A DNA stretch of 64,000 nt from Mycobacterium sp. 1245805.9 (GTDB taxonomy: Bacteria; Actinomycetota; Actinomycetes; Mycobacteriales; Mycobacteriaceae): assembly GCF_001672915.1 (NCBI RefSeq), contig NZ_LZKR01000013.1, positions 62,001 to 126,000 of the forward strand, written 5' to 3'. This document shows, piece by piece, positions 35,222 through 47,545 of the stretch (position 1 is its first letter; each line of letters opens with the position of its first letter). The position numbers and the translations under genes are program-made. Below the pieces are notes generated by a model. That model did no database searches. It was not told where the DNA came from and was given only the letters and a program-made list of their open reading frames with translations.

Positions 35222-36300
35222 GCATCCCCAGAACGGCCACGCATCAACCCTGGCCGGGCGTGATCGCGGCCTACCGCGACCGGCTGCCCGTCGGCGACGA
35301 CTGGACCCCGGTCACCCTCCTCGAGGGCGGCACCCCGCTGATCGCCGCGACCCGGCTTTCGGAAAAGACCGGCTGCACCGTGCATCTCAAGGTCGAGGGC
35401 CTCAATCCCACCGGCTCCTTCAAGGACCGGGGCATGACGATGGCGGTCACCGACGCCCTGGCCCGCGGCCAGCGGGCCGTGCTGTGCGCGTCGACCGGCA
35501 ACACCTCGGCCTCGGCGGCCGCCTACGCCGCGCGCGCCGGCATCACCTGCGCGGTGCTCATCCCGCAGGGCAAGATCGCGATGGGCAAGCTGGCGCAGGC
35601 GGTCATGCACGGCGCCAAGATCATCCAGATCGACGGCAACTTCGACGACTGCCTGGAACTGGCCCGCAAGATGGCCGCCGACTTCCCGACGATCTCGCTG
35701 GTGAACTCGGTGAACCCGGTGCGCATCGAGGGTCAGAAGACCGCCGCGTTCGAGATCGTCGACGCCCTGGGCGCCGCCCCCGACGTGCACGCGCTTCCGG
35801 TCGGCAACGCCGGCAACATCACCGCGTACTGGAAGGGCTACACCGAGTATCACCACGAGGGCGTGATCGACCGCCTGCCCCGGATGCTCGGCGCCCAGGC
35901 CGCCGGCGCCGCGCCCCTGGTGCACGGCGAACCGGTCCGCAACCCGGAGACCATCGCCACCGCGATCCGCATCGGTGCCCCGGCGTCGTGGACGGCCGCC
36001 GTCGCGGCGCAGCAACAGTCCAACGGCCGCTTCCTCGCGGTCACCGACGAGGAGATCCTCGCGGCGTACCACCTCGTGGCCGCGTCCGAGGGCGTGTTCG
36101 TCGAGCCCGCGTCCGCCGCCAGCATCGCGGGGCTGCTCAAGGCCGTCGACGACGGCTGGGTGGCGCGCGGGTCGACCGTGGTCTGCACGGTGACCGGCAA
36201 CGGCCTCAAGGACCCCGACACCGCGCTGAAGGACATGCCGACAGTGTCCCCGCTGCCGGTCGATCCGGTGCTCGTCGTCGAACAATTGGGTCTCGCGTAA
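35218..36300 (+). CDS. thrC: Threonine synthase
   Basis: This is a 360-residue fold-type II PLP enzyme that converts O-phosphohomoserine to threonine. The PLP lysine is Lys69 in [29 protein letters not shown] and [15 protein letters not shown] bind the cofactor; [14 protein letters not shown] is near the C-terminus. Its GTGA overlap with thrA and three-base gap to thrB show one translational unit for the threonine branch. Confidence 0.97.
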   Translation: MSIPRTATHQPWPGVIAAYRDRLPVGDDWTPVTLLEGGTPLIAATRLSEKTGCTVHLKVEGLNPTGSFKDRGMTMAVTDALARGQRAVLCASTGNTSASAAAYAARAGITCAVLIPQGKIAMGKLAQAVMHGAKIIQIDGNFDDCLELARKMAADFPTISLVNSVNPVRIEGQKTAAFEIVDALGAAPDVHALPVGNAGNITAYWKGYTEYHHEGVIDRLPRMLGAQAAGAAPLVHGEPVRNPETIATAIRIGAPASWTAAVAAQQQSNGRFLAVTDEEILAAYHLVAASEGVFVEPASAASIAGLLKAVDDGWVARGSTVVCTVTGNGLKDPDTALKDMPTVSPLPVDPVLVVEQLGLA

Positions 36301-37251
<951 letters not shown>

Positions 37252-37276
37252 TCCACGGCGTGGCCGGAGGGTTTGC

Positions 37277-37304
37277 TTGCTTCCGATCCGGATGCAGGTT
37301 ATCC
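37277..37304 (+). promoter_or_regulatory. Possible rho promoter
   Basis: TTGCTT (37277-37282), a 16-bp spacer and TTATCC (37299-37304) form a weak sigma-A-like pair inside the thrB-rho gap. If used, rho mRNA would have a leader of about 200 bases. The rest of the 256-bp gap shows no recognised riboswitch; long rho leaders are common and often involved in autoregulation. Confidence 0.3.
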
Positions 37305-37507
37305 TCGGAGCCGTCCAGCAATCGCAGCATCTGCATCTGCAACTGCCGCTAGGACAACACCAATTCTTCTCGTGAACGAGGTTCGCCGTCTTCTCCGCCG
37401 ATCCGGGCGATCACCGTTGCAGAGTCGAAGATTGGGCGCACTCGGCAAATTGGCTGAATGCAACGAACCCCCGTATGACCTGATCAGCGGGGGAAGAAAG
37501 GAACTCC

Positions 37508-39346
37508 GTGACAGATACGGACCTATTCACGGCTGGGGAAAGCACCGATAGCAATCACGCTTCGGAGGCCGTGACCACAGACACTCCCGACGCCAAGGCC
37601 AACGCCTCGGCCGGCTCCCTGGCCGCCATGGTGCTGCCCGAGCTGCGTGCGCTGGCCAGCCAGGCCGGCGTCAAGGGCACGTCCGGGATGCGCAAGAACG
37701 AACTGATCGCCGCGATAAAGGAAATCAGGGGACAGGCCAACGGCACTTCGGCCGCCGCCGCCCCGGACACCGCCCCGGCGGACAGCGGCAAATCCGACCA
37801 ATCCGACTCGGCCACCGCCGAGGCGCCGGCCGAAACGCCGGCCGCCCAAGGGGAACAGAACGGTTCCACCGGCGAGGCGCCGCGCCGCGAACGACGCGGT
37901 GCCAGCCGCGAAGCGGGGTCACCGTCCGAGGACGCGGACGCCCAAAAGGGCGGCGCCGCTCGCGAAGCCGACAAGCGCCAGGACCGCCAGCAGGACACCA
38001 AGACCGACGAGCGCGGCGGCGACCAGGGTGGCGATCAGCAGGCCCAGGGCGGCCAGCAGAATCGCGGCGGCTCGAACCAACAGGACGACGACGGCGAGGG
38101 CCGTCAGGGCCGGCGGGGACGCCGGTTCCGCGACCGCGACCGCCGCCGCCGCGGCGAACGGTCGGGCGACGGGGCCGACACCGAGCTCCGTGAGGACGAC
38201 GTCGTCCAGCCCGTCGCCGGAATCCTTGACGTGCTCGACAATTACGCGTTCGTGCGCACCTCCGGCTACCTGGCCGGCCCGCACGACGTCTACGTCTCGA
38301 TGAACATGGTGCGCAAGAACGGCCTGCGCCGCGGCGACGCGGTGACCGGCGCGGTTCGGGTGCCCCGCGACGGCGAGCAGCCCAACCAGCGCCAGAAGTT
38401 CAACCCGCTGGTGCGCCTGGACAGCGTCAACGGCGGCTCGGTCGAAGAGGCCAAGAAGCGGCCCGATTTCTCCAAGCTGACGCCGTTGTACCCCAACCAG
38501 CGGCTGCGCCTGGAAACCACGCCGGACCGGCTGACCACGCGGGTCATCGACCTGATCATGCCGATCGGCAAGGGCCAGCGCGCGCTGATCGTGTCGCCGC
38601 CCAAGGCGGGTAAGACGACGATCCTGCAGGACATCGCCAACGCGATAACCAAGAACAACCCGGAATGCCACCTCATGGTCGTCCTCGTCGACGAGCGGCC
38701 CGAGGAGGTCACCGACATGACGCGCTCGGTCAAGGGCGAGGTCATCGCCTCCACGTTCGACCGGCCGCCGTCGGACCACACCTCGGTCGCGGAGCTGGCC
38801 ATCGAGCGCGCCAAGCGGCTCGTCGAGCAGGGCAAGGACGTCGTGGTGCTGCTCGACTCGATCACCCGCCTGGGCCGCGCCTACAACAACGCGTCGCCCG
38901 CGTCCGGCCGGATCCTGTCCGGTGGTGTCGACTCCACCGCGCTGTACCCGCCCAAGCGCTTCCTCGGCGCGGCGCGCAACATCGAGGAAGGCGGGTCGCT
39001 GACCATCATCGCCACCGCGATGGTCGAGACCGGGTCCACCGGTGACACGGTCATCTTCGAGGAGTTCAAGGGCACCGGTAACGCCGAGCTCAAGCTGGAC
39101 CGCAAGATCTCCGAACGCCGGGTCTTCCCCGCGGTCGACGTGAACCCGTCGGGCACCCGCAAGGACGAGCTGCTGCTCTCGCCGGACGAGTTCGCCATCG
39201 TGCACAAGCTGCGCCGCGTGCTGTCGGGCCTGGACCCGCACCAGGCCATCGACCTGCTGATGTCGCAGCTGCGCAAGACCAAGAACAACTACGAGTTCCT
39301 GGTGCAGGTGTCCAAGACGACCCCCGGGTCGATGGATAACGACTAA
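37508..39346 (+). CDS. rho: Transcription termination factor Rho
   Basis: This is the 612-residue hexameric RNA-dependent ATPase/helicase. An N-terminal SAP-like helical domain (ELRALASQAGVKGTSGMRKNE) is followed by the long low-complexity insert typical of actinobacterial Rho (about residues 70-215, Asp/Gln/Arg-rich, with RGRRGRRFRDRDRRRRGE), then the primary RNA-binding cold-shock fold and the ATPase core with Walker A SPPKAGKTT (Lys369), LVDERPEEVTDM and the R-loop. It is longer than E. coli Rho (419) because of the insert. AAAGGA precedes the GTG start. Confidence 0.97.
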   Translation: MTDTDLFTAGESTDSNHASEAVTTDTPDAKANASAGSLAAMVLPELRALASQAGVKGTSGMRKNELIAAIKEIRGQANGTSAAAAPDTAPADSGKSDQSDSATAEAPAETPAAQGEQNGSTGEAPRRERRGASREAGSPSEDADAQKGGAAREADKRQDRQQDTKTDERGGDQGGDQQAQGGQQNRGGSNQQDDDGEGRQGRRGRRFRDRDRRRRGERSGDGADTELREDDVVQPVAGILDVLDNYAFVRTSGYLAGPHDVYVSMNMVRKNGLRRGDAVTGAVRVPRDGEQPNQRQKFNPLVRLDSVNGGSVEEAKKRPDFSKLTPLYPNQRLRLETTPDRLTTRVIDLIMPIGKGQRALIVSPPKAGKTTILQDIANAITKNNPECHLMVVLVDERPEEVTDMTRSVKGEVIASTFDRPPSDHTSVAELAIERAKRLVEQGKDVVVLLDSITRLGRAYNNASPASGRILSGGVDSTALYPPKRFLGAARNIEEGGSLTIIATAMVETGSTGDTVIFEEFKGTGNAELKLDRKISERRVFPAVDVNPSGTRKDELLLSPDEFAIVHKLRRVLSGLDPHQAIDLLMSQLRKTKNNYEFLVQVSKTTPGSMDND

Positions 39347-39358
39347 CTCAGCCGCGCC

Positions 39359-40939
39359 GTGGCGGAGACGCTGCAGCAACTGCTTCGCGAGCGCCTGGAC
39401 CAGGACACGCCGGCGCTGAAGTACGGCGACCGCGTCTGGACGTGGCGCGAGCACCTGGCCGACGCGGCCACCATGGCGGCCGCCGTCATCGGCGTCGCCG
39501 ACCCCGCCCGCCCGCTGCACGTGGGTGCGTTGCTGGGCAACACCCCCGAGATGCTGACGGCCATGGCGTCGGCGGCGCTCGGCGGCTACGTGCTGTGCGG
39601 CATCAACGACACCCGCCGCGGCGCCGCGCCGGCCCGCGACATCGCCCGCGCCGACTGCCAGATCCTGCTCACCGATCCGGCGCACCAGGGGCTGCTGGAC
39701 GGCCTCGACCTGCCCGGTGTCCGGGTCTTCGACGTGTCCGCCGAGCCGTGGCGCGCACTGCTGGGCGGCGCCGGACCCCTGACGCCGTATCGCGAGGTCG
39801 CGCCGACCGACACCTTCATGATGCTGTTCACCTCGGGCACCAGCGGTGACCCGAAGGCCGTGCGGGTCACCCACCTCGTCGTCCTCTTCGCCGGCGCAAC
39901 GCTGGTCGGGCGGTTCGGGCTCGACGCGTCCGACGTCTGCTACCTGTCCATGCCGCTGTTCCACGCCAACGCCCTGTATGCCGGCTGGAGCGTGGCGGTG
40001 TCCACCGGCGCCGCCATGGCCCCCGCGACGTTCTCGGCATCCGGGCTGCTGGCAGACCTGCGCCGATACGGGGCCACCTTCATGAACTACGTCGGCAAGC
40101 CGCTGGCCTTCGTGCTGGCCACGCCGGAGCGGCCCGACGACCACGACAACCCGCTGCGGGTCGCGGTCGGCAACGAGGCGAGCGATCGAGACATCGCCGA
40201 GTTCAGCTGGCGATTCGACTGCACGGTGTGGGACGGCTTCGGCTCCACCGAGGGCGCGATCGTCATCACCCGCGAGGACGGCTGCCCGCCGGGGTCGCTG
40301 GGCCGCGGCTTCCCCGGGGTCGCCGTCTACAACCCCGACACGTTGGCCGAGTGCCCGCCCGCCACCTTCCGCGACGGCGCCCTGACCAACCCCGACGAGG
40401 CGATCGGGGAGCTGGTCAACACCACCGGCGCGGGTCTGTTCGCCGGCTATTACAACGACTCCGAGGCCACCAACGCGCGGATGCGACACGGCATGTTCTG
40501 GTCCGGCGACCTCGCCTATCGAGACGCCGACGGCTGGCTCTACTTCGCCGGGCGCAGCGGCGACTGGTTGCGCGTCGACGGGGAAAACATGACCACGGCG
40601 CCCATCGAGCGCATCATGCAGCGGTTGGCACCGGTCAGCCACGTCGCGGTGTACGCGGTGCCCGACGAACACTCCGGTGACCAGGTGATGGCGGCGATCG
40701 TGCTGGCCGACGGCGCGGAGCTGACGCCCGAGGAATTCGGCCGGTTCCTGGCCGATCAGCCCGACCTGTCGCCCAAGGCGTGGCCCCGCTACGTCTGGCT
40801 CACCGACCGGTTGCCGATCACCGCGACCAACAAGATCCTCAAACGCGAGCTCAGCGCGCTGGGGCCGGCACCCGGCGGCGGGGTGGTGTGGACCCGCGAG
40901 GCGAAAAGCCGCGTCTACCGCGCCGCGTCTCGGCCCTGA
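39359..40939 (+). CDS. Acyl-CoA synthetase / AMP-dependent ligase (FadD-type)
   Basis: This is a 526-residue ANL-superfamily enzyme that activates a carboxylate via acyl-AMP. Seen are the P-loop LFTSGTSGDPKAV, the GFGSTEG A5 motif, the FWSGDLAYRDADGWLYFAGRSGDWLRVDGEN hinge block and the C-terminal Lys in ATNKILKREL. Very-long-chain or cholesterol-side-chain type specificity is possible, but not provable here. It lies 12 bp behind rho and ahead of rpmE; in M. tuberculosis, as I remember, rho is followed directly by rpmE, so this gene is an addition in a conserved region. Confidence 0.93.
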   Translation: MAETLQQLLRERLDQDTPALKYGDRVWTWREHLADAATMAAAVIGVADPARPLHVGALLGNTPEMLTAMASAALGGYVLCGINDTRRGAAPARDIARADCQILLTDPAHQGLLDGLDLPGVRVFDVSAEPWRALLGGAGPLTPYREVAPTDTFMMLFTSGTSGDPKAVRVTHLVVLFAGATLVGRFGLDASDVCYLSMPLFHANALYAGWSVAVSTGAAMAPATFSASGLLADLRRYGATFMNYVGKPLAFVLATPERPDDHDNPLRVAVGNEASDRDIAEFSWRFDCTVWDGFGSTEGAIVITREDGCPPGSLGRGFPGVAVYNPDTLAECPPATFRDGALTNPDEAIGELVNTTGAGLFAGYYNDSEATNARMRHGMFWSGDLAYRDADGWLYFAGRSGDWLRVDGENMTTAPIERIMQRLAPVSHVAVYAVPDEHSGDQVMAAIVLADGAELTPEEFGRFLADQPDLSPKAWPRYVWLTDRLPITATNKILKRELSALGPAPGGGVVWTREAKSRVYRAASRP

Positions 40940-41082
40940 GCAGCCGGGAATGCGGGCGACCAGCTCGCTGTTTGGGCTGATGTAGGTTGACCTGGCATAA
41001 TCGAGGGTCGACTAACCCAGGACCAGATCAGGTTCCCGGAGTTCGCGCCCGGTCCGGGCGGCAAACGATCGAAGAGGACATC

Positions 41083-41325
41083 ATGAAAGCTGACATTCAT
41101 CCCGCGTACGGCGAGACCACCGTGCACTGCGGGTGCGGGAACACCTTCACCACCCGCAGCACCAAGCCCGGGGGCAACATCGTCGTCGAGGTCTGCTCGC
41201 AGTGCCACCCCTTCTACACCGGCAAGCAGAAGATCCTCGACAGCGGCGGCCGGGTGGCCCGCTTCGAGAAGCGCTACGGCAAGCGCAAGGCCGCGGCCGA
41301 CTCGGCCGAGTCGACCGACAAATAG
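41083..41325 (+). CDS. rpmE: 50S ribosomal protein L31, zinc-binding form
   Basis: This 80-residue L31 begins [20 protein letters not shown] and has Cys16/Cys18 plus CSQCHPF, the four-cysteine zinc ribbon of the C+ form, which zinc-limited cells replace with a Cys-free paralogue. AGAGGA lies upstream of ATG 41083. Basic C-terminal tail ([14 protein letters not shown]) as in actinobacteria. Confidence 0.97.
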   Translation: MKADIHPAYGETTVHCGCGNTFTTRSTKPGGNIVVEVCSQCHPFYTGKQKILDSGGRVARFEKRYGKRKAAADSAESTDK

Positions 41326-41333
41326 CTGGCTTA

Positions 41334-41375
41334 CCGACGCCCGAACTGTGCGACCCTGCACAGGCCGGGCGTCGG
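41334..41375 (+). terminator. Hairpin between rpmE and prfA
   Basis: CCGACGCCCG and CGGGCGTCGG form a perfect 10-bp stem, with TGTGC/GCACA able to pair inside the loop. There is no T-run behind it, so it is either a mycobacterial-style terminator without a U-tract, an attenuator or an mRNA-stabilising structure that separates ribosomal protein from release-factor expression. Confidence 0.45.
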
Positions 41376-41415
41376 TTCGCGTTCGGGGCCAGAGTTCAGG
41401 GCAGGGAGGTGTGAG

Positions 41416-42489
41416 ATGACCAAGCCGGTACAGACGATCGACGTGCTGCTTGCCGAACACGCCGAGCTCGAGAAGCGGTTGGCGGACCCCGAACTGCACA
41501 GCAATCCCGACGAGGCGCGCAAAGCCGGACGGCGATTCGCCCGACTGGCCCCCATCGTCGGCACCTACCGCAAGCTGGAGGCCGCGCGCGGCGACCTGGA
41601 GACCGCCCGCGAGCTGGCCGCCGACGACGAATCCTTCGCCGACGAGGTGACCGAACTCGAGGCCAAGGTGGCCGAACTGGACACCCAGCTCACCGACATG
41701 CTGGCGCCGCGCGACCCGCACGACGCCGACGACATCGTGCTCGAGGTGAAATCCGGTGAGGGCGGCGAGGAATCGGCGCTGTTCGCCGCCGACCTGGCCC
41801 GCATGTACATCCGCTACGCCGAGCGGCACGGCTGGAACGTCACGGTGCTCGACGAAACCACCTCGGATCTGGGCGGTTACAAGGACGCGACGCTGAGCAT
41901 CACCAGCAAGGGGGACTCGGCCGACGGCGTGTGGTCGCGAATGAAATTCGAGGGCGGGGTCCACCGGGTGCAGCGCGTCCCCGTGACGGAATCCCAAGGG
42001 CGGGTTCATACTTCGGCCGCGGGCGTGCTGGTCTACCCCGAGCCTGAGGAGGTCGGCGAGGTGCAGATCGACGAGTCCGACCTGCGCATCGACGTGTACC
42101 GCTCGTCGGGAAAGGGCGGCCAGGGCGTCAACACCACGGACTCCGCCGTGCGGATCACGCACCTGCCCACCGGCATCGTCGTTACCTGTCAAAACGAACG
42201 GTCGCAGCTGCAGAACAAGGCCCGCGCCATGCAGGTGCTGGCCGCCCGGCTGCAGGCCCTCGCGGAGGAAAAGGCGCTGGCCGACGCGTCGGCCGACCGC
42301 GCCAGCCAGGTCCGCACCGTGGACCGCAGCGAACGGATCCGCACCTACAACTTCCCCGAGAACCGGATCACCGACCACCGGATCGGTTTCAAGGCGCACA
42401 ACCTCGATCAGGTGCTCGACGGTGACCTCGACGCGCTGTTCGACGCGCTGAGCGCGGCCGATAAGAAATCGAGGCTGCAACAGGCATGA
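41416..42489 (+). CDS. prfA: Peptide chain release factor 1
   Basis: This 357-residue class I release factor recognises UAA/UAG. The GGQ motif is at 234-236 in [18 protein letters not shown], its Gln being the target of PrmC, encoded next door. It has the normal length, with a long N-terminal coiled helix region ([20 protein letters not shown]). It overlaps prmC by four bases (ATGA). Confidence 0.97.
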   Translation: MTKPVQTIDVLLAEHAELEKRLADPELHSNPDEARKAGRRFARLAPIVGTYRKLEAARGDLETARELAADDESFADEVTELEAKVAELDTQLTDMLAPRDPHDADDIVLEVKSGEGGEESALFAADLARMYIRYAERHGWNVTVLDETTSDLGGYKDATLSITSKGDSADGVWSRMKFEGGVHRVQRVPVTESQGRVHTSAAGVLVYPEPEEVGEVQIDESDLRIDVYRSSGKGGQGVNTTDSAVRITHLPTGIVVTCQNERSQLQNKARAMQVLAARLQALAEEKALADASADRASQVRTVDRSERIRTYNFPENRITDHRIGFKAHNLDQVLDGDLDALFDALSAADKKSRLQQA

Positions 42490-43325
42490 CGCTACGGCGC
42501 GCGATCGACTCGGCAGCGGCGCAGCTCGCCGCGGCCGGGATCGATTCCGCGCGCTACGACGCCGAGGAGCTGGCCGCCCACCTCGTGGGCACCGAACGCG
42601 GACGGCTGACCCTGCTCGAGTCCCCGGGCGACGACTTCTTCGGGCGTTACCGCGAGATCGTGGCCGCGCGCTCTCAGCGGGTGCCGCTGCAGCATCTCAC
42701 CGGGGCGGCGGCCTTCGGTCCGGTGACGCTGCGCGTCGGCCCCGGCGTGTTCATCCCGCGCCCGGAGACCGAGGCCATGCTGGAATGGGCCACCGCGCAA
42801 CCGCTTCCGGCGCGGCCCGTGATCGTCGACCTGTGCACCGGATCCGGCGCCCTGGCCGTCGCCCTGGCCCACCACCGGCCCGCGGCGCGGGTGATCGGCA
42901 TCGACGACTCCGAGGCGGCCCTGAGCTACGCGCGCGGCAACGCCGCGGGCACCGCCGTGGAGCTCGTTCGCGCCGACGTGACCGCATCGGGTCTGCTGCC
43001 CGAGCTGGACGGGCTCGTCGACCTGGTGGTGGCCAACCCGCCCTACGTTCCCGACGATCACGCGGTGGAAGCCGAAGTGGCCCAGCACGATCCGCCGCAC
43101 GCGGTGTTCGGCGGGCCGGACGGGATGGCGGTCATCGCCGCCGTCGTCCGACTCCCCGGGCGCTGGCTGCGCCCGGGGGGACTGTTCGCCGTCGAGCACG
43201 ACGACACCACGTCAGCGCGCACCGTCGAATTGATCGAGGACACAAAGCTTTTCGGGGACATCGAATCCCGCCGGGACCTGGCTGGGCGGCCGAGGTTCGT
43301 GACGGCGCGAAGGGGCCCCCGTTGA
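42486..43325 (+). CDS. prmC: Release-factor glutamine methyltransferase
   Basis: This 279-residue SAM-dependent enzyme (HemK/PrmC) methylates the GGQ glutamine of release factors. Seen are IPRPETE (substrate-binding), the SAM motif [14 protein letters not shown], and NPPY at 184-187, which holds the target Gln. ATGA overlap with prfA ties enzyme to substrate. Confidence 0.96.
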   Translation: MTLRRAIDSAAAQLAAAGIDSARYDAEELAAHLVGTERGRLTLLESPGDDFFGRYREIVAARSQRVPLQHLTGAAAFGPVTLRVGPGVFIPRPETEAMLEWATAQPLPARPVIVDLCTGSGALAVALAHHRPAARVIGIDDSEAALSYARGNAAGTAVELVRADVTASGLLPELDGLVDLVVANPPYVPDDHAVEAEVAQHDPPHAVFGGPDGMAVIAAVVRLPGRWLRPGGLFAVEHDDTTSARTVELIEDTKLFGDIESRRDLAGRPRFVTARRGPR

Positions 43326-43975
43326 CCACCGTGTTCGACTGCGGCGATCCCGACCAGCGTTCGGTTGGCATCGCCTCGGCGGCGGGTGCGGTCAAGAACG
43401 GCCGGCTCGTCGTGTTGCCGACCGACACCGTGTACGGCATCGGCGCCGACGCCTTCGACAGCACCGCGGTGGCCGCGCTGCTGGCGGCGAAAGGGCGGGG
43501 CCGGGACATGCCGGTGGGCGTGCTGGTCGGCTCCTGGCACACCATCGAGGGCCTGGTCTACACGATGCCCGACGGAGCGCGCGACCTGATCCGCGCCTTC
43601 TGGCCCGGCGCGCTGAGCCTGGTGGTCACGCAGGCGCCGTCGCTGCACTGGGACCTCGGCGACGCCCGCGGCACCGTGATGCTGCGGATGCCGCTGCACC
43701 CGGTGGCCATCGAGTTGCTGCGGGAGGTGGGGCCCATGGCGGTATCCAGCGCCAACGTCTCCGGCCGCCCACCGGCGGTGCACGCCGATGAGGCGCGCGA
43801 ACAGCTCGGCGATCTGGTGGACGTCTACCTCGACGCCGGCCCGTCGCAGCAGCAGGCCGCCTCCACGATCCTCGACCTGACCGGGGAGACCCCGCGCATC
43901 CTGCGAGCGGGCCCGGTGAGCGCCGAGCGGATCGCGGAGGTGCTCGGCACGGACCCGGCAAGCCTGATCGCCTAG
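43322..43975 (+). CDS. L-threonylcarbamoyladenylate synthase (Sua5/YrdC family)
   Basis: This 217-residue protein makes threonylcarbamoyl-AMP for t6A modification of ANN-decoding tRNAs. The N-terminal block GRLVVLPTDTVYGIGADAF, KGRGRDMPVGVLV (Lys/Arg contacts) and SSANVSGRPPAVHADEA are those of the YrdC fold; there is no C-terminal Sua5 domain. TTG 43322 overlaps the prmC stop (TTGA) and gives the same length I recall for the M. tuberculosis homologue Rv1301. Confidence 0.93.
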   Translation: MTTVFDCGDPDQRSVGIASAAGAVKNGRLVVLPTDTVYGIGADAFDSTAVAALLAAKGRGRDMPVGVLVGSWHTIEGLVYTMPDGARDLIRAFWPGALSLVVTQAPSLHWDLGDARGTVMLRMPLHPVAIELLREVGPMAVSSANVSGRPPAVHADEAREQLGDLVDVYLDAGPSQQQAASTILDLTGETPRILRAGPVSAERIAEVLGTDPASLIA

Positions 43976-44077
43976 CCGGATTGCTCGGTTTCTCCTCACG
44001 CCGCTGCGCGCGCATCGTCGTCGAGCTAGCAAGGCGCGGCCAACCCCATCTCAGCTCGGTGCACTACGGTTTCGTTG

Positions 44078-45256
44078 ATGTCCAGCCTTGCCGGTGGTCT
44101 GCTCGCCCTGTCCGATCGCGGCGCCGGCGTCCCCCTGCGCGAGCTGGCGGTGGTCGGGCTGACCGCCGCGATCGTCACGTACTTCGCGACCGGACCGGTG
44201 CGCGTGCTGGCCACCCGGCTCGGCGCGGTCGCCTACCCGCGCGAACGCGACGTGCACGTCACCCCAACCCCCCGCATGGGCGGGCTGGCGATGTTCCTCG
44301 GCGTGATCTCGGCCGTCTTCCTGGCCTGGCAGCTTCCGGCGCTCACCCGCGGCTTCGTCTACTCCACCGGCATGCCCGCCGTCCTGGTGGCCGCCGCGGT
44401 GATCGTGGGCATCGGCCTGATCGACGACCGCTGGGGCCTGGACGCCCTGACCAAGTTCGCCGGCCAGATCACCGCCGCCAGCGTGCTCGTCACCATGGGC
44501 GTCGCCTGGAGCGTGCTGTACATCCCGATCGGCGGCGTCGGCACGATCGTGTTGGACCAGGCGTCGTCGATCCTGCTCACCCTGGCGCTGACGGTGTCGG
44601 TCGTCAACGCGATGAACTTCGTCGACGGGCTCGACGGGCTGGCCGCCGGGCTCGGGCTCATCATGGCGATGGCGATCTGCCTCTTCTCGGTCGGCCTGCT
44701 GCGCGACCACGGCGGCGACGTCCTGTTCTATCCGCCCGCGGTCATCTCGGTGGTGCTGGCGGGCGCCTGCCTGGGCTTCCTGCCGCACAACTTCCACCGG
44801 GCCAAGATCTTCATGGGCGATTCCGGCTCGATGCTGATCGGCCTGATGATCTCCGCGGCCGCGACGACCGCGGCCGGCCCCGTTTCGCAGAACGCCTACG
44901 GGGCCCGCGACGTGTTTGCTCTGCTGTCGCCGTTCCTGCTGGTGGCGGCCGTGATTTTCGTGCCGATGCTCGACCTTTTACTGGCGATCGTGCGCCGCAC
45001 CCGCGCGGGCCGCAGCGCATTCAGCCCGGACAAGATGCACCTGCATCACCGGTTGCTGCAGATCGGCCATTCGCATCGCCGGGTGGTCCTGCTCATCTAT
45101 TTATGGGTGGGCATTGTCGCGTTCGGCGCCGCCAGCACAATCTTTTTCAACCCGCGCGACACCGGCGCGGTGATGCTGGGGGCGATCGTGGTCGCCGGAG
45201 TGGCGACGGCGATCCCGCTCCTGCGCCGTCGCGAAGACTACTCGGACGTGGACTAG
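44078..45256 (+). CDS. wecA: Decaprenyl-phosphate GlcNAc-1-phosphate transferase (WecA/Rfe)
   Basis: This integral membrane polyprenyl-phosphate transferase of about 392 residues starts assembly of the arabinogalactan linker. It has about ten hydrophobic helices and the family motifs PTPRMGG, DDRWGLDA, NFVDGLDGLAAG, HNFHRAKIFMGDSGS and HLHHRLL (substrate and Mg contacts). TTG 44075 and ATG 44078 are adjacent possible starts. It follows the YrdC-type gene by about 100 bp. Confidence 0.95.
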   Translation: MSSLAGGLLALSDRGAGVPLRELAVVGLTAAIVTYFATGPVRVLATRLGAVAYPRERDVHVTPTPRMGGLAMFLGVISAVFLAWQLPALTRGFVYSTGMPAVLVAAAVIVGIGLIDDRWGLDALTKFAGQITAASVLVTMGVAWSVLYIPIGGVGTIVLDQASSILLTLALTVSVVNAMNFVDGLDGLAAGLGLIMAMAICLFSVGLLRDHGGDVLFYPPAVISVVLAGACLGFLPHNFHRAKIFMGDSGSMLIGLMISAAATTAAGPVSQNAYGARDVFALLSPFLLVAAVIFVPMLDLLLAIVRRTRAGRSAFSPDKMHLHHRLLQIGHSHRRVVLLIYLWVGIVAFGAASTIFFNPRDTGAVMLGAIVVAGVATAIPLLRRREDYSDVD

Positions 45257-45504
45257 ACGAGGACTACGACACCTGGTAGTAGTGGTGCCCGTCGTATGGT
45301 ACGGTGCAGGTAGAACCCCAAAAAGAGACCTTGAGGGTTGCCGGCCAGCCGGCCCTTCGGACGCTTCTCCGACCGCGCCGACTCACGACCGACAAAGGGA
45401 GCTACCCCTTGGGTGATTCCAGCGTGACGTGCGATACGCTCGGCGGGCCACCGATCGGTCGGTCGAGGGTTCCCCGCTTTACTACCTGGGATTGAGGTGC
45501 TGCA
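45257..45504 (+). other. atp operon upstream region
   Basis: The 248 bases carry no gene I can support. TATGGT at 45295-45300 is a candidate -10, without a good -35; if used, the atp mRNA leader would be about 200 bases. A short palindromic GCCGGC-CA-GCCGGC block is at about 45340. Confidence 0.35.
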
Positions 45505-45964
45505 GTGACGACACCAGCGCAGGACGCGCCGTTGGTGTTCCCCTCTGTTGCTTTCCGTCCGGTTCGGCTGTTGGCGATCAGCGTCGCGGTTACCGCGCTC
45601 GCGATGCTCGCCGCCGGATTGTCGGATCGCCTCATGCTCGGCGTGTTCTTCGGTGTCGGCTTGCTGCTGGGTTTGCTCAACGCATTGTTGGTGCGGCGTT
45701 CGGTCGCGTCGATCACCGCGAAAGAGCATCCACTGAAAAGCTCGATGGCACTCAATTCGGCGACCCGGCTGGCGATTATCACCGTCATCGCGCTGATCAT
45801 TGCCTACGTTTTCCGGCCGAACGGCTTGGGCGCGATGTTCGGCCTGGCGCTCTTCCAGGTGCTGCTGGTCGTGTCGACCGCGGTGCCGGTCTACAAGAAG
45901 CTGCGCGCGGGCGAGCCGGCCGCAGCCCTGGGCCCGGAAGGGTCGGACGGAAGGAACACCAGCG

Positions 45965-45972
<8 letters not shown>
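45505..45972 (+). CDS. atpI: ATP synthase I-like membrane protein (Rv1303 homologue)
   Basis: This 155-residue protein with four hydrophobic segments ([72 protein letters not shown]) heads the atp operon. AtpI-type proteins assist c-ring assembly. The symbol is positional and family-based. The stop overlaps atpB by eight bases. Confidence 0.85.
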
Positions 45973-47013
<1,041 letters not shown>

Positions 47014-47022
47014 TTCGCTGTG

Positions 47023-47541
47023 ATGGGTGACCCGAACCCCGTGGTGCTCGCCGCCGGCCAGGTGGTAGCCGAGGGAGGCAAGGGGGGGAGTAACTTCCTC
47101 GTCCCCAACGGCACATTTTTCTTCGTGCTGGCCATCTTCCTCATCGTGCTCGCCATCATCGGCACCTTCGTGGTGCCGCCGATCATGAAGGTGTTGCGCG
47201 AGCGCGACGCCATGGTCGCCAAGACCGCCGCCGACAACAAGAAGTCGGCCGAGCAATTCGAGGCGGCCCGGGCCGATTACGAAGAAGCCATGAAGGAGGC
47301 CCGCATGCAGGCGTCGTCCTTCCGCGACAACGCCCGCGCCGAAGGCCGTAAGGCCGTCGAAGACGCGCGCGCCGGTGCCGAGCAAGAGGTGACGTCGACG
47401 CTGCAGATGGCCGCCGAGCAATTGAAACGGGAGCGGGACGCCGTGGAACTGGATCTGCGGGCCAACGTCGGAACCATGTCGGCGACCCTGGCCAGTCGGA
47501 TCCTCGGCGTCGACGTCACGACCTCCGCCGCGACAAGGTAA
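47023..47541 (+). CDS. atpF: ATP synthase subunit b
   Basis: This 172-residue stator subunit has one membrane helix ([23 protein letters not shown]) followed by a long charged helix ([21 protein letters not shown]...) that dimerises with the b-like part of AtpH. ATG 47023 matches the M. tuberculosis N-terminus; a GTG at 47020 directly precedes it. Confidence 0.96.
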   Translation: MGDPNPVVLAAGQVVAEGGKGGSNFLVPNGTFFFVLAIFLIVLAIIGTFVVPPIMKVLRERDAMVAKTAADNKKSAEQFEAARADYEEAMKEARMQASSFRDNARAEGRKAVEDARAGAEQEVTSTLQMAAEQLKRERDAVELDLRANVGTMSATLASRILGVDVTTSAATR

Positions 47542-47545
47542 AGAG

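Noticed and set aside
37273-37551. Small frame upstream of and overlapping the rho start
   Set aside because: It has no ribosome site, lacks protein-like composition and overlaps rho out of frame.
37919-40672. A 917-codon open frame on the minus strand opposite rho and the acyl-CoA synthetase
   Set aside because: It runs opposite two certain genes, has Val/Arg/Gly/His-rich text without domains, and is the usual mirror frame of GC-rich coding DNA.
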